Assembly: GCF_024649945.1 (NCBI RefSeq)
Contig: NZ_JANKMS010000001.1
Location: forward strand, 372,001 to 436,000
Reading direction: 5' to 3'
Source: Flavobacterium panacis
GTDB lineage: Bacteria > Bacteroidota > Bacteroidia > Flavobacteriales > Flavobacteriaceae
DNA: 64,000 bases
Part shown: positions 16,271 through 24,889 of the stretch, in pieces
Layout: each line of letters starts with the position of its first letter
How positions within the stretch are numbered: position 1 is the first letter of the stretch
The notes under the pieces: generated by a model
The model's input: only the letters and a program-made list of their open reading frames with translations
What the model was told of the DNA's origin: nothing
Databases searched by the model: none
Position numbers and translations under genes: made by a program

Positions 16271-17152
16271 CTATTGAAGTGAATCAAGTATGCCTTTCAG
16301 CTGGGCAACCTCTTGGTCATTTAAAGGCTGAAGTGGTTTTCTTAATTGCCCGCCGTCAATCCCCTGAAGATTTAAACCTGCCTTAATTGCTCTAGGCAAT
16401 CCTTTTTCTACAATAAATCTTAAAAGATTGATTTGTTTGTAGAATAATTTCTGAGCTTCGTTAAAATCGTTTTTCTGAACTGCGTCATATAAAGCAATAT
16501 TCAATTCAGGAATCAGGTTTGGAGCTGCAGTACACCATCCTGTCGCACCTGCGGCAAAGGCAGAAAGCGCCAGTGGATTAGACCCGTTATAAAAGGCAAC
16601 GCTTTCTCCCAGTTCTTTTTTAAGGTAATGCATTCGCTGTACATCTCCCGTACTTTCCTTAATCATTGTGACATTAGGAATTTCAAGAATCCTTTTCAGT
16701 AAAGCTGGAGACATATCAATACCCGCCGTTGCAGGGTTATTGTAAGCCATTATCGGAATAGAAATTTCTTTTGCTATTGCATCGTAATGTTTCACAATTT
16801 CATCATCACTAAGTTTCCAATAACTCATAGGAATAATCATCACGGCATCAGCACCAGCTTTTTCAGCTTCCTTTGCATGATAAATTGTTCTTTCAGTTGT
16901 AAGGTTCGATACTCCCACTAAAATTGGAACTCTGCCATCAACCTGTTCAACCGTAGCTTTGGTGATTGCTAATTTTTCCTCATCATTAAGATAAGGCATT
17001 ACTCCAGTGCTTCCCAGAGGAGCAACTGCGTGAGAGCCTGCAGCAATCAACCGTTCTAATAGCTGTTTGTATAAGGGAATATCTACTTTTTCATTATGAT
17101 CAAATGGAGTGATTGGATAGGCGATAATACCTTTGAACTGTGTATCTTTCAT
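16271..17152 (-). CDS. dihydrodipicolinate synthase/N-acetylneuraminate lyase family class I aldolase
   Basis: A 293-residue TIM-barrel enzyme of normal family length. The fingerprint PLGSTGVMPYL corresponds to the GTTGE loop, AYNNPATAG holds the catalytic Tyr region, and MIKESTGD holds the Schiff-base Lys. The family condenses or cleaves 2-oxo acids such as pyruvate; members include dihydrodipicolinate synthase, N-acetylneuraminate lyase and sugar-acid dehydratases/aldolases. The loop has Ser-Thr-Gly followed by Val rather than Glu, so a housekeeping DapA role is unlikely. It lies 19 bp behind a cupin gene in the same direction, which suggests a small catabolic pair acting on a sugar acid or hydroxy acid. 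The exact substrate is unknown. Confidence 0.85.
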   Translation of the reverse strand: MKDTQFKGIIAYPITPFDHNEKVDIPLYKQLLERLIAAGSHAVAPLGSTGVMPYLNDEEKLAITKATVEQVDGRVPILVGVSNLTTERTIYHAKEAEKAGADAVMIIPMSYWKLSDDEIVKHYDAIAKEISIPIMAYNNPATAGIDMSPALLKRILEIPNVTMIKESTGDVQRMHYLKKELGESVAFYNGSNPLALSAFAAGATGWCTAAPNLIPELNIALYDAVQKNDFNEAQKLFYKQINLLRFIVEKGLPRAIKAGLNLQGIDGGQLRKPLQPLNDQEVAQLKGILDSLQ

Positions 17153-17171
17153 TTTTTACTTTTGTTTTTAA

Positions 17172-17633
17172 TTATAAATCTCTTCCTTCTTCTTCTCTTA
17201 AAGCTACACCCAGGTTCTGAAGCTGAGGAGCATTTTCTGTAGCAATATATTTTGCACTTTCAGTATCGCTTAAGTTTTGGTGTCTATGCCAAGTCCAAGC
17301 TGGAATATACACTGCATCTCCTGCCTTCCATTCTACTTTTTGATCTTCAATTTCTGTAAATCCTGATCCTTCAATAACATATAAAAGCGTCTCATAAGTA
17401 TGACGGTGTCTGTTGGTCAACTGCCCTGGAAGCAGTCCGCCAATAGTCATACTAACATTTTTACTTGGAAGATCCACAAAAAATACAGGGTGTTTTCTTT
17501 CAGTAGAGAATTGGTTGTGCTCTCCTGCATTTTCAACGTTTCGGTGGATTAATTTGTCAGGCATAACAAAAGTTGGTCGTGCAAAAGTTTGATGAAAGTC
17601 TTTAGATGAGAATTTTTTTTCGTTCGTTTCCAT
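17172..17633 (-). CDS. cupin-domain protein
   Basis: A 153-residue cytoplasmic protein with a single cupin barrel. Motif 1 is readable as NRHRHTYETLLYVIEGSG (metal-binding His pair and Glu), and motif 2 as WKAGDAVYIPAWTWHRHQN. The spacing is typical of mononuclear metal cupins. Cupins of this size are isomerases, dioxygenases or metabolite sensors. Because it is the first gene of a two-gene unit with the DapA-like aldolase, a role in the same small-molecule pathway is likely. I cannot assign a reaction. A TATTTTTG box on the minus strand at 17669-17676 is a possible promoter, 36 bp before the start. Confidence 0.8.
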   Translation of the reverse strand: METNEKKFSSKDFHQTFARPTFVMPDKLIHRNVENAGEHNQFSTERKHPVFFVDLPSKNVSMTIGGLLPGQLTNRHRHTYETLLYVIEGSGFTEIEDQKVEWKAGDAVYIPAWTWHRHQNLSDTESAKYIATENAPQLQNLGVALREEEGRDL

Positions 17634-17957
17634 ATTAAATTTATTTTATTTAGTGCATCATTGCGTGGCAAAAATATTGCGACTTTGGATTACCTAAATG
17701 ATACAGTTTTAATATTAATAGGTAGTCCAGATACTAAAATCTTGGAAATTTGCAAACAGATAAACTATATTCAACTCACTCTAGCGATTTTCATTTTATT
17801 TTTCAAAAACCTTAAAATTCTCATCAGAAATGATCCTTAAAGCTAATAAAACCAGTCATTACAGCCAGTTTTGTATATTAGCATTTAATTAAACATTAAA
17901 AGTCTAAAAAAAATCTAATTTTCAGACTTAGATTGAGATATTTATAAATTCTAAAAC
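17634..17957. other. divergent intergenic region
   Basis: About 320 bp between the cupin and HAD starts. It holds the candidate minus-strand -7 box TATTTTTG (17669-17676). Near 17900-17935 two short overlapping inverted pairs (AAGTCT/AGACTT and AATCTA/TAGATT) could form alternative hairpins before the HAD gene. I see no open frame of note. Confidence 0.4.
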
Positions 17958-18596
17958 ATGAAAAATAAAGAAGCTGTGATATTCGATATGGATGGCGTAG
18001 TCATAAATAGCGAGCATTTTTGGTTGCAGGCTGAAAATGAAATATTCAGTTCGTTAGGAGTACAACTTTCTCACTCAGACTGTCTGATTACACAGACCAT
18101 GACAACTAAAGAGGTAACAGATTTCTGGTTTGCAAAATATCCTTGGGATACTGTTTCTTTAGAAGAAGTTGAGCAAATGGTAATTAGAAGGGTTGTTGAG
18201 TTAATACGTACTGAAGATTGTTTTATAGAAAATGTAAAACCTTTTATAGAACATTTAAAAAAATTGGATTACAAAATTGGTCTTGCAACAAACTCTCCTG
18301 AATCATTTATTTCTATCAGCTTGGAAAGAACCGGCTTGATTGATTTATTTGATGCCATTTCTTCTTCTGAACATGAAAAACAAGGAAAACCAAATCCTGC
18401 TGTTTATCTTACAACAGCCAAGAAATTAAACGTTTCTCCTGAAAAATGTATCGTAATAGAAGATTCTTATCATGGGATGCAAGCTGGTAAAAATGCAGGA
18501 ATGACCCTCGTTGCATTCACCAATGGCAATGAAAGTTTAACTTTTGATATAGCAGATCATGTACTGCATCGTTATTCTGTCGATAACTATTGGTAG
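17958..18596 (+). CDS. HAD-superfamily sugar-phosphate phosphatase, HxpB/beta-phosphoglucomutase-like
   Basis: A 212-residue HAD hydrolase with all four motifs. Motif I is FDMDGVVINSE (nucleophile Asp10, acid/base Asp12), motif II is LATNSPES, motif III is the Lys in KQGKPNPAVY, and motif IV is VIEDSYHGMQAG. The cap is the small helical type inserted after motif I. Sequence around INSEHFWLQAE resembles hexitol/2-deoxyglucose-6-phosphate phosphatases. It would dephosphorylate a sugar phosphate in the cytoplasm. It stands alone, followed by an acetyltransferase gene after 88 bp. A mutase role cannot be excluded by sequence alone. Confidence 0.82.
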   Translation: MKNKEAVIFDMDGVVINSEHFWLQAENEIFSSLGVQLSHSDCLITQTMTTKEVTDFWFAKYPWDTVSLEEVEQMVIRRVVELIRTEDCFIENVKPFIEHLKKLDYKIGLATNSPESFISISLERTGLIDLFDAISSSEHEKQGKPNPAVYLTTAKKLNVSPEKCIVIEDSYHGMQAGKNAGMTLVAFTNGNESLTFDIADHVLHRYSVDNYW

Positions 18597-18684
18597 ATAA
18601 CAATAAACTTTTCATAGCGTAAAGTGACACTTTTGAAATCATAGATCTTAAAGTTTTAATGCTGTATATCACTTATAACTAAAA

Positions 18685-19158
18685 ATGGAATTTACAATTA
18701 GAGAATATCTAAATACAGATAAAAATAAATGCATAGAAGCATTTAAAAGCAATGTCCCTATTTACTTTTCACATCAAGAAATTGATGACTTCACAAAATT
18801 CTTAGAGAGAATCGAAAATGATATCGATGACATTCCTTATTATGTAATTGCATATAATCAGGAGATAATTGGTTGTGGAGGATTTGCAAAAGCCAAAAGC
18901 GATGAGTTTTTTTCGTTAGTATGGGGACTTGTTCACAAGGATTTTCATAATAAAGGATTTGGAGAGAAACTTTTATCCTATAGATTGAAGAAAATCAAAC
19001 AACTTGATTCGAAATCGAAAGTGATTATTGATACTACACAGCATTCTGAAGGTTTCTTTAAAAAATACGGATTTATAACCAAAAAGAAAACCGATGATTA
19101 CTATGCTCCAGGCATGCATAGAATAGACATGGAATTAAAAATTGAAAACAAAGATTAA
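18685..19158 (+). CDS. GNAT-family N-acetyltransferase
   Basis: A 157-residue GNAT fold protein. The central strand and acetyl-CoA pyrophosphate loop are visible as LVHKDFHNKGFGEKLLSY (the Q/RxxGxG/A-type signature, here NKGFGE), preceded by a strand (VIGCGGFAKA-like) and followed by the second half (TQHSEGFFKKYGF) typical of the fold. It lacks a signal peptide and should be cytosolic. The acceptor amine is unknown. The following VOC gene is only 38 bp downstream, so the two may be co-transcribed. Confidence 0.82.
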   Translation: MEFTIREYLNTDKNKCIEAFKSNVPIYFSHQEIDDFTKFLERIENDIDDIPYYVIAYNQEIIGCGGFAKAKSDEFFSLVWGLVHKDFHNKGFGEKLLSYRLKKIKQLDSKSKVIIDTTQHSEGFFKKYGFITKKKTDDYYAPGMHRIDMELKIENKD

Positions 19159-19196
19159 ATTGAATATCGAATTATTTAAAACACAAACACTATACA

Positions 19197-19661
19197 ATGG
19201 AACTTAAATTCAGTCATATCGATATTTTGGTTAAAGACCTTGAGACGGCTTGTAGTTACTATAAAGAAATGCTTGGAGCCAAAATCTCACGAAAATTTAC
19301 TTGGGAACGAGACGATCTCCATGTAAGTTATGCTGTAGTTAGACTAGGACTTGAGCATTTTATGCTCGTGCAGCCTGTAAGCGGAAACCTGAAAAAACTT
19401 TTGGATGATAAAGGAGAAGGTACTATTTATCGCCACTGCTACTCTACTCCTGATATTGAAAAGATATTTGATCAACTTCTCGCCAAAGGCATACAACCTG
19501 AAGACGAAAATGGAAATGCCCTTTCAAAAGAAAGCCTTAACTCTCCAAGTGGTGTAAAAATTATATGGCTTCCTAAACGTTTTGGTGAATTCTCTATTGA
19601 AATACTGGAAGAAGAAGGACTTCAAAATTTTATGAACGATGCATTTTCTCAAATCAATTAA
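19197..19661 (+). CDS. VOC-superfamily (glyoxalase/dioxygenase-fold) protein
   Basis: A 154-residue protein with the paired beta-alpha-beta-beta-beta modules of the VOC fold. The N-terminal module starts FSHIDILVKDLETACSYYKE, with the first metal-ligand-type His, and the second module contains YRHCYSTPDIEKIFDQL and ends in a Glu-containing strand (FSIEILEE). Family members bind a divalent metal and act as isomerases, dioxygenases, thiol transferases or antibiotic-binding proteins. The preceding acetyltransferase suggests a small-molecule modification role, but no substrate is evident. Confidence 0.78.
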   Translation: MELKFSHIDILVKDLETACSYYKEMLGAKISRKFTWERDDLHVSYAVVRLGLEHFMLVQPVSGNLKKLLDDKGEGTIYRHCYSTPDIEKIFDQLLAKGIQPEDENGNALSKESLNSPSGVKIIWLPKRFGEFSIEILEEEGLQNFMNDAFSQIN

Positions 19662-19707
19662 AGAAAATACTCAAACTTGATTCAAATGCATAAAATAGCT
19701 TATCAAC

Positions 19708-19741
19708 AAAAAACCTGTCTGTAAACCAAGCTACAGACAGG
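19708..19741 (-). terminator. rho-independent terminator of the galactan operon
   Basis: CCTGTCTGTA and TACAGACAGG form a perfect 10-bp stem with an 8-base loop. On the minus strand the stem is followed by TTTTTTGTTG, so it terminates transcripts that end with the GH2 gene whose stop is at 19823. Confidence 0.8.
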
Positions 19742-19822
19742 CTTATTGAATTATAAATTAATTATTACTATTTAACATTCAGTACTTTACTTGTACTTAT
19801 AGGACTTTTTAAATCATTTTTA

Positions 19823-22258
19823 TTAAAGTATTGACTTTAAACTAATTTTTCCAGTCTGAAGTCCATTTCCTTTTACTTCAAGCTGAATCGCTCCTGCATT
19901 TTTAACTGCTTTAACCAATACTACAAGCTTCCCGCTGAAAAGTTTCATATGATCTTCATGAAACATTTCCAATGAAGTAGCATCACCATTACAAGCTGCT
20001 CTGTACGTAGCGGCACCTGTTACTTTAAATTGAAGCTCATCAGTTGCAGTTGGACATGGAATTCCGTTTTTATCTACAACCGAAACTGTTACAAACGAGA
20101 TATCTTCGCCATCGGCTTTAATAGTTTTTCTATCTGCTTCCAAAACGATTTTATACGAATCTCCAGCAGTTTTAACCTCGGTTTCAGCTGCTATTTTTCC
20201 GTTAGAATCAAACGCTACTACTTTTACTGTTCCTGGTTCATATTTAACATCATTCCACATTAAACGATAACGGTTTTGTGGGGTTGACTTATTCTTTTTT
20301 TGAATTCCCATGCTTTTCCCATTTACAAAAAGCTCAGCACTGTCATAATTGGTGTAAACGAAAACCGGAGTTATTTCTCCCTCTCTACCTTTCCAATTCC
20401 AATGAGGGAGAATATGAAGTGTTTTTTCTTTTGTATTCCATCTGCTTCTATAAAGATAAAAACGATCTTTAGGAAGTCCCGCTAAATCTGAAATTCCAAA
20501 ATAAGAACTTCTAGAAGGCCATTTTTCATCATAAGGTGTTGGTTCTCCTAAATAATCAAATCCTGTCCAGACAAATTCTCCAATAACCCAAGGTTTGTCA
20601 TCTTGAAGCACAAAATCATCATCAGGAACATTGGACCAGCTACATGCTTCAAGATCGTAAGATGAACTTTGGAAATCATCGTATTGTTTATTCTTTGCCT
20701 GCACAACAGGAAATTTATAAATTCCTCTTGAACTTACTGTAGAAGCAGTTTCTGAACCTAAAATAAGTCCTTGAGGAAATGTTTTATAAGCTTCTTCATA
20801 TAGATGAACTCTGTAATTTAATCCTGGAATATCCAACAAAGCTCCAAAACCAGATTCCATAGTTGCTTTTACCTGATCCATACCAACAGTCACAGGTCTT
20901 GTAGGATCTTCACGGTGAAAAATATCCTGCAACCATTGGGCACGTTTTACTCCTTCAGCTCCCCATTGATCTGGAACTTCATTTCCAGAACTCCACATTA
21001 CAATACAAGGATGATTTCGCGTAGCTCTAACCAAATTTACAATGTCTTTTTCTGCATATTCTTTAAAGAAGCGATTATATCCGTTTTCTACTTTTGGTTT
21101 TGCCCATTCATCAAAACTTTCAGCAAGAAACATAAATCCCATTTCGTCAGCCAATTCCAACTGTTCAAAAGAAGGCATATTGTGTGAACTTCTGATTGCA
21201 TTACAACCTAAATCTTTTAAAATCGTCAACTGTCTGCGAAGCGCCGCTTTGTTTATTGCCGCACCAAGAGGTCCTAAATCATGATGCAGACAAACTCCTT
21301 TAAATTTAGTTATCTTACCATTCAAACTAAATCCTTTGTTCGCTTCATATTTAATATATCGAATACCAAATTTTATGTTTTGTTCGTCTTTTAAAGTTCC
21401 GTCAGCTGCATATAATTTAGTTACTGCAGAATATAAATAAGGCGTTTCAGGACTCCATAAATTCGGTTTTGCAACTTTAATTGTCTGATGAAATTTTCCT
21501 TCTTTAGAATCTGTACTTTTTTGAGTTGCTATAATCTTATTGTTAGCATCTTTTATTTCGGTTACCATTGAAGCATTGGAACCATGAAACTCAGCTTTTA
21601 TATCAACAACTGCATTGTTTCCTTTCGTTTCTGGAGTTGTGATAAAAGTTCCCCATTGTGCAAAACTTTCTTCTTCCTTTACCACAACACTAACATTTCT
21701 GTAAAGACCAGCACCAGGATACCATCTTGAAGAAAATGGAAGATTCGTTAATTTTACAGCTAATACATTTTCTTTCCCAATAAGAAGATCATTGGTAATA
21801 TCAATATAAAAATAGCTGTAGCCATACCCCCAATTTCCTATTTTTTTTCCATTTAAATAAACTTGAGGTTCACTCATCGCTCCTTCAAACATAAGAATTG
21901 CTTTTTTTCCTTTTTTGAATTGAGCAATAGAAAATGTATTACGATACCAACCTGTTCCGATGTGAGGCAATGCGCCTGTTCTTCCTGTTTTTTCAGTCGC
22001 TTCTTTTTCACCGTTTTGTTCAATGATTCCAGTCTGAAGATCCCATTTTTTATCAAAAGGTCCATAAATTGCCCAATCGTGTGGTACAGTAACTTTTTCC
22101 CATTTTGAAGCATCGTAATCAACAGAAAAAGCATCGCCTTTAACCTCTTTAGAAAAACGCCAGTTATCTTTTAAAATAGTAGTGGATTGCGAAATCATTT
22201 TTCCTGATGAAAAAACTAGTAGAAATAAGAATAATGTTGATTTAAAAATTCGTTTCAT
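19823..22258 (-). CDS. GH2 beta-galactosidase of the galactan locus
   Basis: An 811-residue secreted GH2 enzyme (signal core LFLFLLVFSSG, then MISQ). Domain order is jelly roll, Ig-like, TIM barrel, then C-terminal DUF4982-like and Ig-like domains. The acid/base Glu is in WSSGNEVPDQWG and the nucleophile Glu in LILGSETAST. The barrel entry motif FKGVCLHHDLGPLG marks the subgroup of galactosidases with a His-His pair. It is the last gene of the galactan operon, after two GH53 genes, and would convert GH53-released galacto-oligosaccharides to galactose. The same combination is known in Bacteroides galactan loci. It is separated from GH53 by a repeat-rich 204-bp spacer, so its level may be uncoupled. 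Confidence 0.9.
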   Translation of the reverse strand: MKRIFKSTLFLFLLVFSSGKMISQSTTILKDNWRFSKEVKGDAFSVDYDASKWEKVTVPHDWAIYGPFDKKWDLQTGIIEQNGEKEATEKTGRTGALPHIGTGWYRNTFSIAQFKKGKKAILMFEGAMSEPQVYLNGKKIGNWGYGYSYFYIDITNDLLIGKENVLAVKLTNLPFSSRWYPGAGLYRNVSVVVKEEESFAQWGTFITTPETKGNNAVVDIKAEFHGSNASMVTEIKDANNKIIATQKSTDSKEGKFHQTIKVAKPNLWSPETPYLYSAVTKLYAADGTLKDEQNIKFGIRYIKYEANKGFSLNGKITKFKGVCLHHDLGPLGAAINKAALRRQLTILKDLGCNAIRSSHNMPSFEQLELADEMGFMFLAESFDEWAKPKVENGYNRFFKEYAEKDIVNLVRATRNHPCIVMWSSGNEVPDQWGAEGVKRAQWLQDIFHREDPTRPVTVGMDQVKATMESGFGALLDIPGLNYRVHLYEEAYKTFPQGLILGSETASTVSSRGIYKFPVVQAKNKQYDDFQSSSYDLEACSWSNVPDDDFVLQDDKPWVIGEFVWTGFDYLGEPTPYDEKWPSRSSYFGISDLAGLPKDRFYLYRSRWNTKEKTLHILPHWNWKGREGEITPVFVYTNYDSAELFVNGKSMGIQKKNKSTPQNRYRLMWNDVKYEPGTVKVVAFDSNGKIAAETEVKTAGDSYKIVLEADRKTIKADGEDISFVTVSVVDKNGIPCPTATDELQFKVTGAATYRAACNGDATSLEMFHEDHMKLFSGKLVVLVKAVKNAGAIQLEVKGNGLQTGKISLKSIL

Positions 22259-22281
22259 TTTCTGTTTTAATTTTTTTTCTC

Positions 22282-22447
22282 ACCATTAAGGCATTAAGTT
22301 AATTAAGTCAAGCTTTGTCAAGAAAATTAAGCAAAGCTTAACTTTCTTAATTTGTAATAATCAAACTAACACAAAGCTTGACTTAATTCTCTTGATTTTT
22401 AATAACAAAATAAACGCTAAGCTTAATTAACTTAATGCCTTAATGGT
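22282..22447. repeat. nested inverted repeat element between GH53 and GH2
   Basis: A perfect 26-bp inverted repeat (22282-22307 with 22422-22447, arm beginning ACCATTAAGGCATTAAG) encloses a second perfect 18-bp inverted repeat (22301-22318 with 22371-22388, AATTAAGTCAAGCTTTGT). The arms overlap, so the two pairings are alternative folds. No open frame lies inside. It resembles a small palindromic dispersed element (REP- or MITE-like) and, in the mRNA, would give a long stem between two enzyme genes. Confidence 0.75.
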
Positions 22448-22462
22448 AAATTTTAATATTTA

Positions 22463-23491
22463 TTATTTAAAAGCATCCAATGCTGGTGATGGTTTTCCAT
22501 TAGGAAGCCAAGCGTTTAGTTGATAGCCACTCCAGCTTTTTTCGCCTTGTGGTTCCCAATAAATAACGCCTAAACCTTTATTATTAGGCACGCTTTTTAC
22601 CGCTTTTATAGTAGCTTCAAGCATTTCTTTAGTGTTTTCTTCTAATGTATAATCACCTCCAACTTCAACAACCATCACTTCTTTGTTATAACGGGAAACC
22701 ATATCTTTTAGATTATTTTCTAAATCTAAGATGTTTTCTTTATAATCTGTTTTTAGCCAAAACGGATAATAGGAAAGACCAATTATATCATATTTTACAT
22801 TGTTCTCAGTTGCTTTGTCAAAAAACCATCTGAATTTTTCGTTTTTATTTCCTTCGTCTAAATGTACAATAACTTTAATATTTGAATCTATAGCTTTTGT
22901 TGCTTCATATCCTTTATTCAGCAATTGCGCCAACTGATTAAAATTATCTGTATGCCCTTCCGGCCAAAGCATTCCACTTGGTATTTCATTTCCAACCTGA
23001 ACCCATTCTGGAGTGACTCCTGCTTTTTTCAACATTTTCAAGACATCATAAGTATGTTGATAAACATCGGTTAACAATTCTGGAAAAGAATGTTTCGCCC
23101 ATGCAGCAGGTTTATTTTGTTTTCCAGGATCGGCCCATGAATCGCTATAATGAAAATTGATCATAATTCGCATTCCCATTTTTTGTGCACGAACCGCCAT
23201 AACAACCGTTTCTTCAGGGCTGCAGTGTCCACTGGCTTTATCATCAGTCGGATTTACCCAAACCCGCAATCTGATGGTATTTATACCGCGATCTTTTAAT
23301 AATTGCAGACAGTCTTTTTGAGAACCGTCTGCATCATAAAATTTATATCCCGTGGCTTCCATCTGTGGCAACCAGCCGATATCTGCTCCTTTTGAAAATG
23401 AATCTTTTTCGCTTACCATTTTTGATTTACACGAAGTAAATAAAATAGCAGCTATCATCAATGATGATATAAGTTTACATGATTTATTCAT
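22463..23491 (-). CDS. GH53 endo-beta-1,4-galactanase, lipoprotein
   Basis: A 342-residue lipoprotein (lipobox TSC, then KSK) with a single GH53 barrel. Hallmarks are GADIGWLPQMEATGYKFYD at the N-terminus, INTIRLRVWVNP, and QVGNEIPSGMLWPEG with the acid/base Glu. The nucleophile strand reads VVEVGGDYT. GH53 enzymes cut beta-1,4-galactan inside chains. Lipidation suggests surface or periplasmic anchoring. Its start is 3 bp from the stop of the second GH53 gene, so the two are translationally close. The VVEVGGDYT stretch differs from the AETAYPF form in its partner, suggesting different chain-length preference. Confidence 0.93.
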   Translation of the reverse strand: MNKSCKLISSLMIAAILFTSCKSKMVSEKDSFSKGADIGWLPQMEATGYKFYDADGSQKDCLQLLKDRGINTIRLRVWVNPTDDKASGHCSPEETVVMAVRAQKMGMRIMINFHYSDSWADPGKQNKPAAWAKHSFPELLTDVYQHTYDVLKMLKKAGVTPEWVQVGNEIPSGMLWPEGHTDNFNQLAQLLNKGYEATKAIDSNIKVIVHLDEGNKNEKFRWFFDKATENNVKYDIIGLSYYPFWLKTDYKENILDLENNLKDMVSRYNKEVMVVEVGGDYTLEENTKEMLEATIKAVKSVPNNKGLGVIYWEPQGEKSWSGYQLNAWLPNGKPSPALDAFK

Positions 23492-23494
23492 ATT

Positions 23495-24592
23495 TTAGTC
23501 TTTACTGAAAGCTTGCATTACTGATAAAGCATTATTATCAAAACTATACAAAGCCTGATTTTCAAATGTAGAACCTGTTGTTGATTGTGGCCCTTTAAAA
23601 GCAACCCATTCACCCCCCCAATAAGCAAATCCTTGTCCGTATTGTGATGTTTTTACTATATTTTTTATATCCATCACAAAAGTTCTTTGTCCAGCAGGAG
23701 TTGCAGGGTAACCAGAAACCAACTGATCACTTGTTCCAACAATATTGTTTGTTTGATCGTTATGCAACAAAGTAAAAGGATAAGCCGTTTCAGCAATTAG
23801 AACCTTCTTACTGAATTTCTTTCCTAAAGCATCAATTGTATTTTTTACAACATTTAAATCTTTACCATGCCAAACAGGATAATAAGATAGTCCGATATAA
23901 TCGTAATCAACATTTTTCATTTTAGTGAAAAACCAATCTGTTGCGCCGCCATCTACTCCTGCATAATGAATCATTATTTTGGTGTTTGGTGCTTTACTAC
24001 GAACCACTGCACTTGCGGCGCTTAATATTGCAAGACATTGTTGTTCGTTGTTAATTAGATTTCCTTGTGGCCATAATAATCCACTGTTGATTTCATTTCC
24101 AATTTGAATAATATCCGGATTGATTTCTGAAATTATAGTTGATGTATAATCGGTTACAGCGGTTTTTAAGTCGACAAAAGACAAATCTTTCCATTCTTCA
24201 GGAGTTGTCTGCATTCCCGGATCAGCCCAATCGTCAGAATAGTGAACGGTAAGCCAAACTCTTAAACCAGCCTGTCTTGCTTTTTGAGCCAATTGTTTTA
24301 CTTCGCTTAAACCAGAACGACCATTTACAGGTTTTTTCCATAAACGAATTCTAACCGTATTACAACCTGCATTTCTTAATGTAGTAAGCATCGGTTCTGC
24401 TTTACCGTTATTGTAAAATTTAGTTCCTAAAGATTCCATTTGCGGAAGAAAAGAAACATCTGATGCTCTAATAAAAGTATCATTCGCATCTGGTGGATTA
24501 ACTACTTCTGCATCTCCAGAATCATTATTGGAGCACGAAAATTGAATTACGGTTACAACCAGTAACCCCAAAATCTTTATATATTTTTTCAT
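23495..24592 (-). CDS. GH53 endo-beta-1,4-galactanase, second copy, lipoprotein
   Basis: A 365-residue lipoprotein (lipobox FSC) with a Ser/Asn-rich tether and one GH53 barrel. Motifs are RASDVSFLPQMESLGTKFY, NTVRIRLWKKP, QIGNEINSGLLWPQG (acid/base Glu) and LIAETAYPFTL (nucleophile Glu). It resembles its neighbour over the whole barrel but is clearly diverged, so the pair is an old duplication or separate acquisition rather than a recent copy. It has a short insertion near the C-terminal GGEWVAFKGP strand. It follows the SusE-like gene after about 300 bp containing palindromic repeats. It probably makes the first surface cuts in galactan or trims imported fragments. Confidence 0.93.
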   Translation of the reverse strand: MKKYIKILGLLVVTVIQFSCSNNDSGDAEVVNPPDANDTFIRASDVSFLPQMESLGTKFYNNGKAEPMLTTLRNAGCNTVRIRLWKKPVNGRSGLSEVKQLAQKARQAGLRVWLTVHYSDDWADPGMQTTPEEWKDLSFVDLKTAVTDYTSTIISEINPDIIQIGNEINSGLLWPQGNLINNEQQCLAILSAASAVVRSKAPNTKIMIHYAGVDGGATDWFFTKMKNVDYDYIGLSYYPVWHGKDLNVVKNTIDALGKKFSKKVLIAETAYPFTLLHNDQTNNIVGTSDQLVSGYPATPAGQRTFVMDIKNIVKTSQYGQGFAYWGGEWVAFKGPQSTTGSTFENQALYSFDNNALSVMQAFSKD

Positions 24593-24889
24593 AAATAAGA
24601 TTAATAATTAATGAACAATTGAATTAAAAAAATACTTTCTTAAACCTTTAGGCAAAACTATTTTTTCCCATTTTTCTCATCAGTTTAGATTTATATCTGT
24701 TTAAATCTGCTCTAATCTATATAAATCTGCGTGAAAAAATCGATGTGTAAAAAATATTTCACGCAGATTTTAAAAGATTTCAGCAGATCAAATTAGATTT
24801 GATTTTATTGAATGAAACGACTTTTCTTTAAATCTTGAGAAGAAGCCTCAAAAATAACCTTATTGAGGCTTCTTTCTTTTCAATTCAAT
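24593..24889. repeat. palindromic repeat region between susE-like and GH53 genes
   Basis: This 297-bp spacer contains a perfect 14-bp inverted repeat (24723-24736 with 24757-24770, AAATCTGCGTGAAA). It also contains several further copies of AATCTG/CAGATT-type words between 24690 and 24800, giving a repeat-rich hairpin region. Similar AT-rich dispersed palindromes are common in Flavobacterium intergenic DNA (recalled, not searched). No gene is visible. Confidence 0.6.
24840..24874. terminator. hairpin after the SusE-like gene
   Basis: AAGAAGCCTCAA and TTGAGGCTTCTT form a perfect 12-bp stem with an 11-base loop, 15 bp past the SusE-like stop on the minus strand. The T-rich tract is better on the plus strand (TTCTTTCTTTTC), so on the minus strand it may act as a partial terminator or RNA stabiliser that lowers expression of the enzymes relative to SusCDE. 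Confidence 0.5.

Noticed and set aside
22282..22447. Insertion sequence or transposon remnant
   Set aside because: No transposase frame and only 166 bp; the structure fits a palindromic repeat better than an IS.
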